13,573 nucleotides of DNA from Chloroflexota bacterium (lineage in GTDB: Bacteria > Chloroflexota > Anaerolineae > B4-G1). The position numbers and the translations under genes were made by a program. Under the pieces are notes generated by a model. That model did no database searches, was not told the origin of the DNA, and was given only the letters and a program-made list of their open reading frames with translations. Below are positions 7,057 to 13,573 of the stretch, in pieces (positions within the stretch are counted from its first letter, which is position 1; every line of letters starts with the position of its first letter). The DNA lies in NCBI GenBank assembly GCA_003648125.1, contig QMOE01000012.1, positions 1-13,573 of the forward strand. Reading direction: 5' to 3'.

Positions 7057-7407
7057 CTAACACGCGAACTTTAGCATAGAACTATATTGATCGAGAAGAC
7101 GTGTCAGCCAGGGATTGTACCTCCACTCCACCCACTCGTTATGAGGCTGGGAATACTCCCAGGCGACACACTGTGCAGAGAGAAACGCGTCTATCTTGGA
7201 GAGTGGATTCATTACCGCCCGATAGCCTCGGGAGAATTTACAGCCCGACAACATCCAGGACTCGCGCCATTCTGCGCGCGCACGTATACGCTCCCAGACC
7301 CTGGGTGGCGGAGACGCCCCGCCAACCCTCTCCCGCAACGCCCAACGCATCAGGCCATCCAACTCATCTATGGGGTACCTCTCTGACACATTCCTATGTG
7401 AAATCAT
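7057..7407 (-). CDS. Small Trp-rich protein paired with the ECF sigma factor, function unknown
   Basis: This 116-residue protein is not one I can assign to a named family. It is cytoplasmic in appearance: no signal peptide or membrane helix is seen. It is basic and notably Trp-rich (8 Trp). The N-terminal third (IDELDGLMRWALRERVGG, then SPPPRVWERIRARAE) looks like two short helices around a Pro-rich turn. The C-terminal half is aromatic (WEYSQPHNEWVEWRYNPW). Two Cys (about 56 and 80) and a terminal Cys do not form a zinc-finger anti-sigma motif. It overlaps the sigma gene by 14 bases, and GAGGTGG just before the ATG at 7407 can serve as ribosome site, so the two are probably translationally coupled. 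Genes in this position often regulate their sigma factor, but nothing here shows an anti-sigma domain. An alternative GTG start is at 7389. Confidence 0.7.
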   Translation of the reverse strand: MISHRNVSERYPIDELDGLMRWALRERVGGASPPPRVWERIRARAEWRESWMLSGCKFSRGYRAVMNPLSKIDAFLSAQCVAWEYSQPHNEWVEWRYNPWLTRLLDQYSSMLKFAC

Positions 7408-7981
7408 ATGCCACCTCGGGAATCAACCTGCGTTCCTGCTCTCGGATAACTTTCTTTAGCTTCCCACGGGCATAGTGCAGGCGCGACTTGACCGTTCCTT
7501 CTGGAACGTCTGTCACGCGGGCAATCTCTTCCAGGCTCAATCCCTCCAAATAGTGTAGGACGATGACTATGCGATGATGGGCGGGTAAGGCGTCAATCGC
7601 CCGCTGTATCATTTGCCGCCATTCCTGATCTTCTACCATCACCTCGGGGTACCACCGGGAGGGCAACGCCAAACGCTCAACAGTATCCTGGAACAAATAC
7701 AGCCAGCGCCTGACCCGATTCGTCCAGGTATAGGCCGAGTTGACGGTGACACGATACAGCCACGGCCCTAGCACCACAGTCTCATCGAGGCGATCGGCGT
7801 AGGAATACGCCCGCAGAAAGACATCCTGAAGGATATCTTCAGCCGCCCGCTCGTCAAAAGTGATCGCCAGGGCCGTCCGATAGACCAGCGATTTATATCT
7901 CTCGTACAGTTCACCAAGAGCCTCGAGGTCGCCCTCTCGAATGCGGACGACGAGCCAGCCGTCGGTGTGCTGTGCGGTCAT
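7394..7981 (-). CDS. RNA polymerase sigma factor, ECF (sigma-70 group 4) type
   Basis: This 195-residue ECF sigma factor directs RNA polymerase to a stress or signal regulon. Region 2 spans about 25-95, with LVYRTALAIT, then ERAAEDILQDVFLRAY (the core-binding and -10-recognition helix) and WLYRVTVNSAY. Region 4 spans about 130-185, with LPAHHRIVIVLHYLEGLSLEEIA and the recognition helix VPEGTVKSRLHYARGKLKK. There is no region 1.1 or 3, and no C-terminal SnoaL-type or membrane extension. The ATG at 7981 follows GGAGGGTAA. A weak promoter-like pair (TTGAAC at 8031-8036 and TATATA at 8006-8011, spacer 19) lies upstream, but I do not rely on it. The small Trp-rich gene overlaps its end. No separate anti-sigma gene is visible in the window. 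Confidence 0.94.
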   Translation of the reverse strand: MTAQHTDGWLVVRIREGDLEALGELYERYKSLVYRTALAITFDERAAEDILQDVFLRAYSYADRLDETVVLGPWLYRVTVNSAYTWTNRVRRWLYLFQDTVERLALPSRWYPEVMVEDQEWRQMIQRAIDALPAHHRIVIVLHYLEGLSLEEIARVTDVPEGTVKSRLHYARGKLKKVIREQERRLIPEVAYDFT

Positions 7982-8109
7982 TTACCCTCCGTTGTACAGC
8001 CATGCTATATACTTTTACAAGCCCCAAAAGGTTCAATTGATTTGGTGATGCAAGATTTAGTGATTTGGGAAACGAGTCTCTGGGACCACGGATGTGAAAT
8101 TCCCCAACC

Positions 8110-8832
8110 CTACATCAACCGTACCAGAAACTCGCGCTCTTGAGAGGTTAAATCAGCCCGCTCCAAGAGTTCCGGGCGGCGCTCAAAGGTGCGTCGCAGG
8201 GCCTGCTCGCGCCGCCAGCGGTTGATGGCAGCGTGATCTCCAGAAAGCAGCACCTCCGGCACCTCCCAACCCCGAAACTCGAACGGACGGGTGTAGTGCG
8301 GTCCTTCCAACAAGCCACGAGCGTGAGAATCATCGAGAGTAGCCCCGGGGTCACCTAGCACACCGGGCTGCAACCGCGTCACAGCGTCAACGATTACCAT
8401 CGCCGCCAGTTCGCCGCCGGTAAGCACATAGTCGCCGATGGATATTTCGTCGCTCGCCAGATGCTGGCGCACCCGTTCGTCCACCCCCTCGTACCGTCCG
8501 CAGATGAGGAGAATGCGCTGGTGATGGGATAGTTCAGCCGCGATGGACTGGGTAAAGAGCCGCCCTTGAGGAGTCAGGAGGATGACCGGCACATCAGTCT
8601 CTCCCGCCAGGACCGCTTCGACAGCAGCAAAAATAGGGCCTGGCTTCATTACCATCCCGCCTCCCCCGCCGTATGGGGTGTCATCGGTGACGTGGTGCTT
8701 GTCGGTCGCATAGTCACGGATGTTGTGCAGCGAGACGGAAAGCCGACCGCTCTCTCTAGCTCTTTTGAGGATACTCTCTTCCAGGGGCCCCTGAAACATT
8801 GCCGGGAAGAGAGTCAAAATATGAAAGCGCAT
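8110..8832 (-). CDS. trmD: tRNA (guanine37-N1)-methyltransferase TrmD
   Basis: This 240-residue SPOUT-fold enzyme methylates G37 next to the anticodon using S-adenosylmethionine, which prevents +1 frameshifting. The N-terminus [13 protein letters not shown] is typical. [16 protein letters not shown] (52-67) forms part of the active-site cover. The trefoil-knot SAM site is seen in LLTPQG (85-90), [14 protein letters not shown] (108-121) and [15 protein letters not shown] (131-145). The catalytic aspartate lies in DDSH (167-170), followed by [10 protein letters not shown] (174-183). The C-terminal tRNA-binding part has [18 protein letters not shown] (191-208). No clear ribosome site precedes the ATG at 8832, but conservation fixes the start. 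It lies 26 nt after the M19 gene and may be cotranscribed with it. The common rpsP-rimM-trmD-rplS setting is absent here. Confidence 0.97.
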   Translation of the reverse strand: MRFHILTLFPAMFQGPLEESILKRARESGRLSVSLHNIRDYATDKHHVTDDTPYGGGGGMVMKPGPIFAAVEAVLAGETDVPVILLTPQGRLFTQSIAAELSHHQRILLICGRYEGVDERVRQHLASDEISIGDYVLTGGELAAMVIVDAVTRLQPGVLGDPGATLDDSHARGLLEGPHYTRPFEFRGWEVPEVLLSGDHAAINRWRREQALRRTFERRPELLERADLTSQEREFLVRLM

Positions 8833-8858
8833 AAGTCAAAACAACAGATTACAGAATA

Positions 8859-9920
8859 TCAACGGGGGGGCAACGCCTCCCGCAGCAAACGCAGCCAGTT
8901 ACCCCCCAACACGGCGGCTATATCTTTCTCGCCGTACCCCATCCTGCTCAACGCCGGGCCAACGCGGGCCAGATCGGCGACGGTGTCTATCTCGGCCGGG
9001 GCGCTCTCGGCCCCGAAACCGCCGTCGAAATCGGATCCCAACCCCACGTGGGCCGCATCTCCCACCACCTGGCAGACGTGATCTATGGCGGCGACCACAT
9101 CGGTCAGAGCGACCGCCTCTTTGGGGTCGCCCATCTTCCAATCGGGATGCAGGAATCTGTTGAATAACACGATCCCAATGACACCATCCCGCTCGGTCAA
9201 GCGTTGAATCATCTCGTCGGAGAGTTGGCGGGGGCCAGACACTCGCGCGCGAGGGTTGGCATGACTGGCAATGATGTGGCCCTCAAAACAATCCAGCGCC
9301 TCAAAGAACGATTCTTCCGCCAAATGGCTGACGTCCAGAATCAAACCCAAGTCGGCCATCACCGCCAGCAGTTCGCGGCCGGCGTCAGTGAGCCGGCCTG
9401 GAGTGGAATTGCCACCAGCGTAACGGGAACCCAGCCTCCAGGAAAGGCCCACCATCCGCAACCCGCGCTCGAACCACGCCTCGGCCTCGGCCGGTTCGCG
9501 GATGGGATCAGCCCCCTCCATCAACGGGACGATGCCTACCTGGGGGGTTTCGCCTTTCTGGCTGGCGATCACTTGCTCAAGATCAGCGCGGCTACCGATC
9601 AACGAGACCTGCTCGCACTCGTCGCTCAGGCGATGGTAGTAATCGAGTTGCGCCTGGCCCAAAGCGTATGCCCCTGCGGCGGTAGTGTAAGTGAGAGGCC
9701 CAGGGTCTGCCGAGCGAGTGGGCGAGGCAAAAATAGTGCCAAAGATGACCGCCACGCCGCCGGACAGCCATTCGGGCAAACCTGTCATGCATAGGCCCCC
9801 ACGCTGAGGTAGGTCGGCGACCTCCTCCCGGCGGCGGGTCTCGAGCGCGCTACGGCGCGCGTCGCGACCCAGGTTGAGCACACTATAGGCAATATCCTCG
9901 TGAGCATCTACTATGAGCAT
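8859..9920 (-). CDS. Membrane-dipeptidase-type hydrolase, peptidase family M19
   Basis: This 353-residue zinc amidohydrolase of the renal/membrane dipeptidase family cleaves dipeptides, some members accepting D-residues or acting on other amides. The binuclear zinc ligands can be placed: H7-x-D9 in DAHED, bridging E135 (LMEGADP), H199 (ILDVSHL) and H220 (IIASHAN). D297 (GLGSDFDGG) is the conserved late aspartate. No signal peptide or lipobox is present, so the product is probably cytoplasmic. The ATG at 9920 begins right before the first zinc motif, as in the family, and follows AAGGATTGGATTT. The frame stays open to 10055 and would add a hydrophobic stretch, but that DNA carries the divergent promoter and the FHA start. 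Placement near a peptide importer is suggestive only. Confidence 0.92.
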   Translation of the reverse strand: MLIVDAHEDIAYSVLNLGRDARRSALETRRREEVADLPQRGGLCMTGLPEWLSGGVAVIFGTIFASPTRSADPGPLTYTTAAGAYALGQAQLDYYHRLSDECEQVSLIGSRADLEQVIASQKGETPQVGIVPLMEGADPIREPAEAEAWFERGLRMVGLSWRLGSRYAGGNSTPGRLTDAGRELLAVMADLGLILDVSHLAEESFFEALDCFEGHIIASHANPRARVSGPRQLSDEMIQRLTERDGVIGIVLFNRFLHPDWKMGDPKEAVALTDVVAAIDHVCQVVGDAAHVGLGSDFDGGFGAESAPAEIDTVADLARVGPALSRMGYGEKDIAAVLGGNWLRLLREALPPR

Positions 9921-9952
9921 AAATCCAATCCTTACCCGGTTCAGGGGGCACA

Positions 9953-9981
9953 AGTTTACCACCAAGTGGCGCGTTTGACAA
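9953..9981 (-). promoter_or_regulatory. Predicted promoter of the M19-trmD pair
   Basis: Minus strand: TTGTCA (9976-9981), 17-nt spacer, TAAACT (9953-9958), about 33 nt before the M19 start. The -35 is 5/6 and the -10 is 4/6 to consensus. Its -35 lies on the same base pairs as the -35 of the divergent FHA promoter. Confidence 0.45.
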
Positions 9982-10003
9982 CTTGGAATAATAATCATAT
10001 ACT
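9975..10003 (+). promoter_or_regulatory. Consensus sigma-70 promoter of the FHA gene
   Basis: TTGACA (9975-9980), exactly 17 nt, then TATACT (9998-10003). This is the best promoter match in the window (6/6 and 5/6). A start near 10010 would give a leader of about 37 nt carrying GAGGAGG before the FHA ATG. This suggests steady housekeeping expression. Confidence 0.8.
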
Positions 10004-10047
10004 GTAGGCTAGAAACAAAAAACACAAGACTGCCGAGGAGGAAAGCA

Positions 10048-10656
10048 ATGAGCAATGATTCCCGACTGGTGATGAACCAAGGCCCCCAGCCTGGTCAAAC
10101 TTTTATGATAGATAAGGATCTAGTAACACTGGGACGAGATCCGAGCAGTGAACTCGTGATCAACGATCCACAGGCTTCACGTCAACACGCGCGTATCACG
10201 CGCCGGGGCAACCTGGAGGTAATCGAAGATTTAGGAAGCACAAACGGCACATTCGTCAACGGAGTGCGCCTGACCGACCCACACACACTGACCAATGGTG
10301 ACGTGATCGGCCTGGGAGATTCGATCAGGTTGACCTATTACGGATCAGGCGCAAGTATGATGGCCCCGACCGAGGTACTAGGGGAACCCACTGCGCCGCT
10401 GCGACCGAGTTACACGCCGCCGCCCCCCCCACCCGCGCCGCCAGCCTATACCCCGCCACCTCCGCCGAGCGCACCGCCGGTTTACGCAAGCCCACCGGTC
10501 GAAGAAAAGAAAAAATCCAAGTTATGGATTGGGTGCGGGTGCCTGGTGCTCGTACTGATCTGCGTTGCGCTGGTGATATTCTTGTGGTATGCACCAGAAT
10601 CATTCTGGCTGACGTTACAGAACTGGGGTATCCCCATCCCCACCATGCCTTTCTGA
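10048..10656 (+). CDS. FHA-domain protein with Pro-rich linker and C-terminal membrane anchor
   Basis: This 202-residue protein has an FHA domain that binds phosphothreonine peptides, so it likely docks Ser/Thr-kinase targets at the membrane. The FHA core covers about 5-97, with the binding residues in order: LGR (28-30), Ser44 and His47 in ASRQHARI, and STNGTFVNG (64-72). A Pro/Tyr-rich linker follows (about 117-150) that contains two similar Pro-rich units, each ending in A/S-PP-x-Y. A basic EEKKKSK stop-transfer-like cluster (152-158) leads into one membrane helix (159-181) and a short outside tail ending PIPTMPF. The FHA domain would face the cytoplasm. GAGGAGG sits 7 nt before the ATG. 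It is the only plus-strand gene, with its own promoter and terminator. No kinase or phosphatase gene is in the window, so its partner is unknown. Confidence 0.9.
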   Translation: MSNDSRLVMNQGPQPGQTFMIDKDLVTLGRDPSSELVINDPQASRQHARITRRGNLEVIEDLGSTNGTFVNGVRLTDPHTLTNGDVIGLGDSIRLTYYGSGASMMAPTEVLGEPTAPLRPSYTPPPPPPAPPAYTPPPPPSAPPVYASPPVEEKKKSKLWIGCGCLVLVLICVALVIFLWYAPESFWLTLQNWGIPIPTMPF

Positions 10657-10680
10657 TTCTCCAACCTGGGCCACACTACC

Positions 10681-10719
10681 GACCTTGCGAGGGTTTTCAA
10701 CTCTCGCAAGGTCTCTTTA
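10681..10719 (+). terminator. Intrinsic terminator of the FHA gene
   Basis: An 11-bp perfect stem (GACCTTGCGAG 10681-10691 with CTCGCAAGGTC 10703-10713) and an 11-nt loop are followed by TCTTTATT, 25 nt after the FHA stop. It also lies just past the stop of the convergent helicase gene, and its T-run overlaps that stop. On the minus strand there is no T-run, so it terminates mainly the FHA transcript. Confidence 0.75.
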
Positions 10720-13227
10720 TTCCCCCTCAATAGCCTCCAACAATCGAGTGACAAGCGCTTTAGTGTCACACTCGACGTCCCCTGCCGGCCCTACACAGCC
10801 GGGGCAGCCGGCGGCGCAAGGGCAGCGAGTCACCACGTCCCGCGCAGCCGCCAGCAGTTCGTCGTGGAGTTCGTAGAGATGCGCGCTCAAACCAGAACCT
10901 CCCGGCGCGCGGTCGTAGAGCGTGATGGTGGGCAATCCAGTCTCTGGAGCACGGGCCTGGACCGCCGCTCCCAAGTCGCCGGGGTCGCACATCAGGTACA
11001 GCGGAGCCAGGTTCCGCAACAAGTAAGCCAGGCCACTCAACGCCCCCCGCGCTCCTCGCGCCCGCTCAACGCGGCGATGGCAGGCGGCGCAGAGCGTGAT
11101 CAGATTCTCCAGCCGATTGGCAAGCTCGTAAAAGTCATTGACGCCGGGCACATAGCCAAAGGTGCGGAACGGCGTGATGTGATGTACGTCGTGCTGGCGG
11201 CCCTCCCGCTCCGCCGCGCCGCAGTGCCGGCAGATATAGCCATCGCGGGCGCGGGCAGCATCCCGTTGAGCCGACCAGTTAGGGCCATAGTCAATCGGGG
11301 GCGGCAGCACGCCGCTCTCCTGCAACCGCGCTGTGAGTTCCTCAGAGAGCGCCAGCCAGTACCCAACGGTGCGTAATTCCTGCTCCGGCAGGTCAATCGG
11401 CGCCCAGGCCAGCGCCTCGTGTGTGTACCGCTTGATCTTGCGGTAGCCGGTGGCCCGCGTCGTCACCAGCACCTCGCCATAGCCTCCCCTCACTCCCCTC
11501 CGCAAGCGGGGAGAGGAGGAATACTCCTCAAGCACGCGCACCTCCGTCGTGGACGAAGCGCGGGTGTAGTAATCCAGCCCGGCAGCCTGCACGCGAGCCA
11601 GCCCCGCCTCCCAATCTAGCGACTCGACGACAAAAGTCGCGCCGCCGTGCAAGTAGACCGCCCCCTCGTGGAGCAGCACAGGCGCGCTGGGGCGATCCAT
11701 CTGACCAATCACGCGCGGCACGCTGCTCCCCACTTGCTGGATGACGACGTTATCGGGAATGCCAGTGCGCAGCGACAATCTCCCAGCCGGGTAGCCATCG
11801 CCGATCCACGTATAGCGACCGGCGGAGCGATGCAGCACCCCCTCCTCGGTCAGCGCATCCAAAAACGGCTCCGTCTCGGCAAAGCTGCCGAAAGACTCGC
11901 CAGTCTCGAAAGCGAGTTCAAAAGCCGCGCAGGTCAGGTGATTGGTCAACACTGCCAGATTGTCCGGATCCAACAACGCCCGCTCGACCGGCTGACCGAA
12001 GAAATAGCGCGGATGCGCGATCAAGTACTGATCAAGCGGCAGTGCGCTGGCGATCAACACCGCGACCGATGTTCCCACCCGCCGCCCCGCCCGCCCGGCC
12101 TGCTGCCACGTACTGGCGATGGTGCCCGGATAGCCAGCCATCACACAGGCGTCGAGTTGCCCAATATCAATCCCCAACTCGAGCGCGTTGGTCGCCACAA
12201 CGCCGCGCACCTCCCCCGTGCGCAGCCCTCGCTCGATAGCGCGTCGCTCGTTGGGGAGGTAGCCTCCCCGGTAGCCCCGCACAGTTTGGGGATCGCCCCC
12301 CTTGGCGGTGACGGAATCACGCAGGTAGCCCAGCAGTACTTCGGTCGTCAGCCGGGCGCGGGCAAAGACGATGGTCTGCACATCGGCCTGGAGGAAGCGG
12401 GCCGCAATGTCCTTTGCCGCCAGGACCGCGCTGCGCCGGATGCCGAGCTCCCGATCCACCAATGGGGGGTTGTAGAGAATAAGGTGCTCATCCCCTTGCG
12501 GAGCGCCATCGTCGTCCACCAACGTGACCGGGGCCTCGACGAGCCGCTCGGCCAACTCACGCGGGTTGGCGATGGTGGCAGAGGCGCAGATAAAACGAGG
12601 AGCAGAGCCATAAAAGCGACTCACCCGTCGCAGCCGGCGCAGCACGTTCGCCACGTGCCCGCCAAAGATGCCCCGGTAAGTGTGAAGCTCGTCCAGCACC
12701 ACATAGCGCAGGTTGCCAAAGAAGCGCGCCCAACGGGTGTGGTGAGGCAGGATACCAGTGTGGAGCATGTCGGGGTTAGTGACCAGCAATCGGGCCTCGC
12801 GGCGGATAGCGGGGCGCTGGGAGGCAGGAGTGTCGCCGTCGTAAGGCCACGCGGCGACTTGGGACTCGAGATTTGCAATTTGGTCGTGGGCCAGCGCTTT
12901 GGTGGGGAAGAGATAGAGCGCGCAGGCAGCCGGGTCATTCAACAGGGTATGGAGGATAGGCAAGTTATAGGCCAACGTCTTGCCAGAGGCGGTGGATGTG
13001 GACACAACGACGTGCTGCCCCGCCAGCGATGCCTCAATCACCTGGGCCTGGTGGATGTAGGGCTGCTCGATACCACGCTCGCGGGCGGCGGCGATCAGGC
13101 GCGGATCGAGCGCTGCCGGCCAGGAAGCGACGCGCGCCGGCCGGGCCGGGATGCGCTCCCAGGCTGTCACGCAGCGCATAAAGGCATGGTCTTGCCGCAA
13201 GACATTTAATGCATCAGATAAAGGCAT
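10717..13227 (-). CDS. mrfA: YprA/MrfA-family DEAD/DEAH helicase with internal HNH nuclease domain
   Basis: This 836-residue superfamily 2 helicase belongs to the YprA/MrfA (Hrq1-like) group, known for 3'-5' unwinding and repair of mitomycin-type DNA damage. Lobe 1 has Walker A STASGKT (78-84), PTKALAHDQ (108-116), TNPDML (150-155), DELH (179-182) and SAT (216-218). Lobe 2 has VVATNALELGIDIG (343-356) and QQAGRAGRR (375-383). The DUF1998 domain starts near 618 (VGYWLALSEEL) and resumes at 730 (LSGLAYLLRNLAPLYLMCDPGDLG). It ends with LYDRAPGGSG and the zinc cluster CPCAAGCPGC (802-811), with Cys820. Between these parts, 651-720 is an HNH domain: CRHC (666-669), HH (682-683), N708 and CAACH (713-717). 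Residues 569-583 come from a palindromic repeat read in frame. It is longer than B. subtilis YprA (about 750) by roughly the HNH insert. The ATG at 13227 has only a weak GGCGAG site. Confidence 0.93.
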   Translation of the reverse strand: MPLSDALNVLRQDHAFMRCVTAWERIPARPARVASWPAALDPRLIAAARERGIEQPYIHQAQVIEASLAGQHVVVSTSTASGKTLAYNLPILHTLLNDPAACALYLFPTKALAHDQIANLESQVAAWPYDGDTPASQRPAIRREARLLVTNPDMLHTGILPHHTRWARFFGNLRYVVLDELHTYRGIFGGHVANVLRRLRRVSRFYGSAPRFICASATIANPRELAERLVEAPVTLVDDDGAPQGDEHLILYNPPLVDRELGIRRSAVLAAKDIAARFLQADVQTIVFARARLTTEVLLGYLRDSVTAKGGDPQTVRGYRGGYLPNERRAIERGLRTGEVRGVVATNALELGIDIGQLDACVMAGYPGTIASTWQQAGRAGRRVGTSVAVLIASALPLDQYLIAHPRYFFGQPVERALLDPDNLAVLTNHLTCAAFELAFETGESFGSFAETEPFLDALTEEGVLHRSAGRYTWIGDGYPAGRLSLRTGIPDNVVIQQVGSSVPRVIGQMDRPSAPVLLHEGAVYLHGGATFVVESLDWEAGLARVQAAGLDYYTRASSTTEVRVLEEYSSSPRLRRGVRGGYGEVLVTTRATGYRKIKRYTHEALAWAPIDLPEQELRTVGYWLALSEELTARLQESGVLPPPIDYGPNWSAQRDAARARDGYICRHCGAAEREGRQHDVHHITPFRTFGYVPGVNDFYELANRLENLITLCAACHRRVERARGARGALSGLAYLLRNLAPLYLMCDPGDLGAAVQARAPETGLPTITLYDRAPGGSGLSAHLYELHDELLAAARDVVTRCPCAAGCPGCVGPAGDVECDTKALVTRLLEAIEGE
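11068..11277 (-). other. HNH endonuclease domain inside the helicase DUF1998 region
   Basis: Codons 651-720 of the helicase gene encode a complete-looking HNH unit: WSAQRDAARARDGYICRHCG, the DVHH catalytic pair, N708 and CAACH. Both CxxC zinc half-sites, the general-base His and the Asn are present, so activity is plausible. No intein splice motifs flank it. Confidence 0.85.
11482..11520. repeat. Palindromic repeat within the helicase coding sequence
   Basis: A near-palindrome (CTCCCC at 11493-11498, GGGGAG at 11508-11513, centre CCGCAAGCGG) encodes SSPRLRRGVRGGYG in a surface-loop position between two beta-type stretches (VRVLEEY and EVLVTTRATGYRK). Its length keeps the frame. Its composition and Arg/Gly/Ser/Pro translation look like a short repeat that invaded the gene. 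Confidence 0.55.
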
Positions 13228-13241
13228 CGGAACTCGCCACG

Positions 13242-13269
13242 ATTATAGGTGAGAGCCGGGAGAGTGCAA
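13242..13269 (-). promoter_or_regulatory. Predicted promoter of the helicase gene
   Basis: Minus strand: TTGCAC (13264-13269), 16-nt spacer, perfect TATAAT (13242-13247). The -10 ends only 14 nt before the ATG, so the transcript would have a very short leader of about 6-8 nt. It resembles the opp promoter at 6939-6966. Confidence 0.55.
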
Positions 13270-13345
13270 GTATGTGCGGGTGTCCGTCATTTTCTTGCGC
13301 GCCGTGGAACGCGGTCATTGGAGTCACTCTGACTTGTCGTAGTAG

Positions 13346-13366
13346 GGGCGAGGCAGTGCCTCGCCC
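13346..13366. repeat. Short palindrome upstream of the helicase gene
   Basis: GGGCGAGGCA (13346-13355) and TGCCTCGCCC (13357-13366) form a perfect 10-bp inverted repeat around one base. Like the other palindromes near the window end, it has no coding content and looks like an interspersed repeat. Apart from this, the promoter and the elements below, I see nothing in 13228-13573. Confidence 0.6.
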
Positions 13367-13427
13367 TTACTCGGCAGGGGACGCCGCGCTCCCAGACGCA
13401 AAATTTCGACCTGTGCAATAAAGATTT

Positions 13428-13517
13428 GGGTGCGTTTCATTTCGGTTAGAAGTAGGCGCGCTTTCCATAGCGCGCGCTATGGAAAGCGCGCCTACCCAAC
13501 TCATTTGAAACACACCC
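13428..13517. mobile_element. MITE-like element, 90 bp, with 9-bp target duplication
   Basis: Terminal inverted repeats GGGTGCGTTTCA (13428-13439) and TGAAACACACCC (13506-13517) match at 11 of 12 positions. The sequence TAAAGATTT occurs directly on both outer sides (13419-13427 and 13518-13526), as a target duplication would. The centre is a perfect 44-bp palindrome (13452-13495) with arms running GTAGGCGCGCTTTCCATAGC. There is no transposase, so any movement would need one supplied elsewhere. Confidence 0.75.
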
Positions 13518-13538
13518 TAAAGATTTGCGCCGCGTACC

Positions 13539-13560
13539 GCACGGCGCTAAACCGCCGTGC
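13539..13560. repeat. Inverted repeat at the window end
   Basis: GCACGGCG (13539-13546) and CGCCGTGC (13553-13560) are perfect complements around CTAAAC. It lies next to the MITE-like element and may continue as part of a repeat cut off by the window edge. Confidence 0.5.
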
Positions 13561-13573
13561 TGATAGCCAAACC

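Noticed and set aside
8006..8036. Promoter of the ECF sigma gene (TTGAAC, 19-nt gap, TATATA)
   Set aside because: The spacer is too long and both boxes are partial, so it is not listed as a feature.
9921..10055. N-terminal extension of the M19 protein with a hydrophobic stretch that could be a signal peptide
   Set aside because: It would overlap the FHA start and its consensus promoter; the zinc motif DAHED begins right after the ATG at 9920, as usual in the family.
11068..11277. HNH unit as part of an intein or group I intron
   Set aside because: No splice-junction Cys/Ser or C-terminal His-Asn motifs flank it, and the frame is continuous with DUF1998 on both sides.
11647..13209. Plus-strand open frame of 520 residues opposite the helicase
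   Set aside because: It lies opposite conserved helicase motifs, its protein is low-complexity Arg/Gly/His-rich, and there is no ribosome site.
13340..13573. CRISPR array
   Set aside because: The palindromes differ from each other and show no regular repeat-spacer pattern or cas genes.

Overview
The window most resembles a chromosomal piece of a Chloroflexota bacterium (Anaerolineae-like). I infer this from the style of its proteins: a lipoprotein with a long Val/Thr/Pro/Glu linker, an ECF sigma factor with a small Trp-rich partner, and a YprA/MrfA-type helicase. The many short interspersed palindromic repeats also fit. No rRNA, tRNA, CRISPR array or prophage is visible. All genes are on the minus strand except one FHA-domain gene.

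Region 1 (294-6880, minus) is a complete Opp/Dpp-type peptide ABC importer, transcribed oppD-oppF-oppA-oppB-oppC. oppD and oppF share one base (TAATG). A hairpin terminator follows oppF. The binding-protein gene then has its own strong ribosome binding site, and two hairpins plus a mobile-type repeat separate it from the permease pair. A stem with a T-run ends the cluster at 220-263. OppA is the most unusual protein here. The segment that normally forms the C-terminal ~105 residues of an SBP_bac_5 protein lies at the N-terminus, just after the lipoprotein linker. The protein ends where that segment should begin. It reads as an intact, in-frame circular permutant. OppB carries an extra ~65-residue extracytoplasmic insert.

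Region 2 (7057-7981, minus) is an ECF sigma factor followed, with a 14-base overlap, by a 116-residue Trp-rich protein of unknown function.

Region 3 (8110-9920, minus) holds an M19 membrane-dipeptidase-type hydrolase followed by trmD, the tRNA m1G37 methyltransferase, away from its usual rpsP-rimM-rplS neighbours. A divergent promoter region separates this pair from the plus-strand FHA gene (10048-10656). The two predicted promoters occupy the same -35 DNA on opposite strands.

Region 4 (10717-13227, minus) is a large YprA/MrfA-like helicase. It has an HNH nuclease domain inserted inside its C-terminal DUF1998 (zinc) domain, and a short palindromic repeat read through in frame. Upstream of it (13228-13573) is a repeat-rich stretch that includes a 90-bp MITE-like element flanked by a perfect 9-bp direct repeat.

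Functionally, the importer would bring in peptides, and the M19 enzyme could hydrolyse dipeptides, though nothing shows that they are co-regulated. The other genes are housekeeping (trmD), regulatory (ECF sigma) and DNA repair (helicase).
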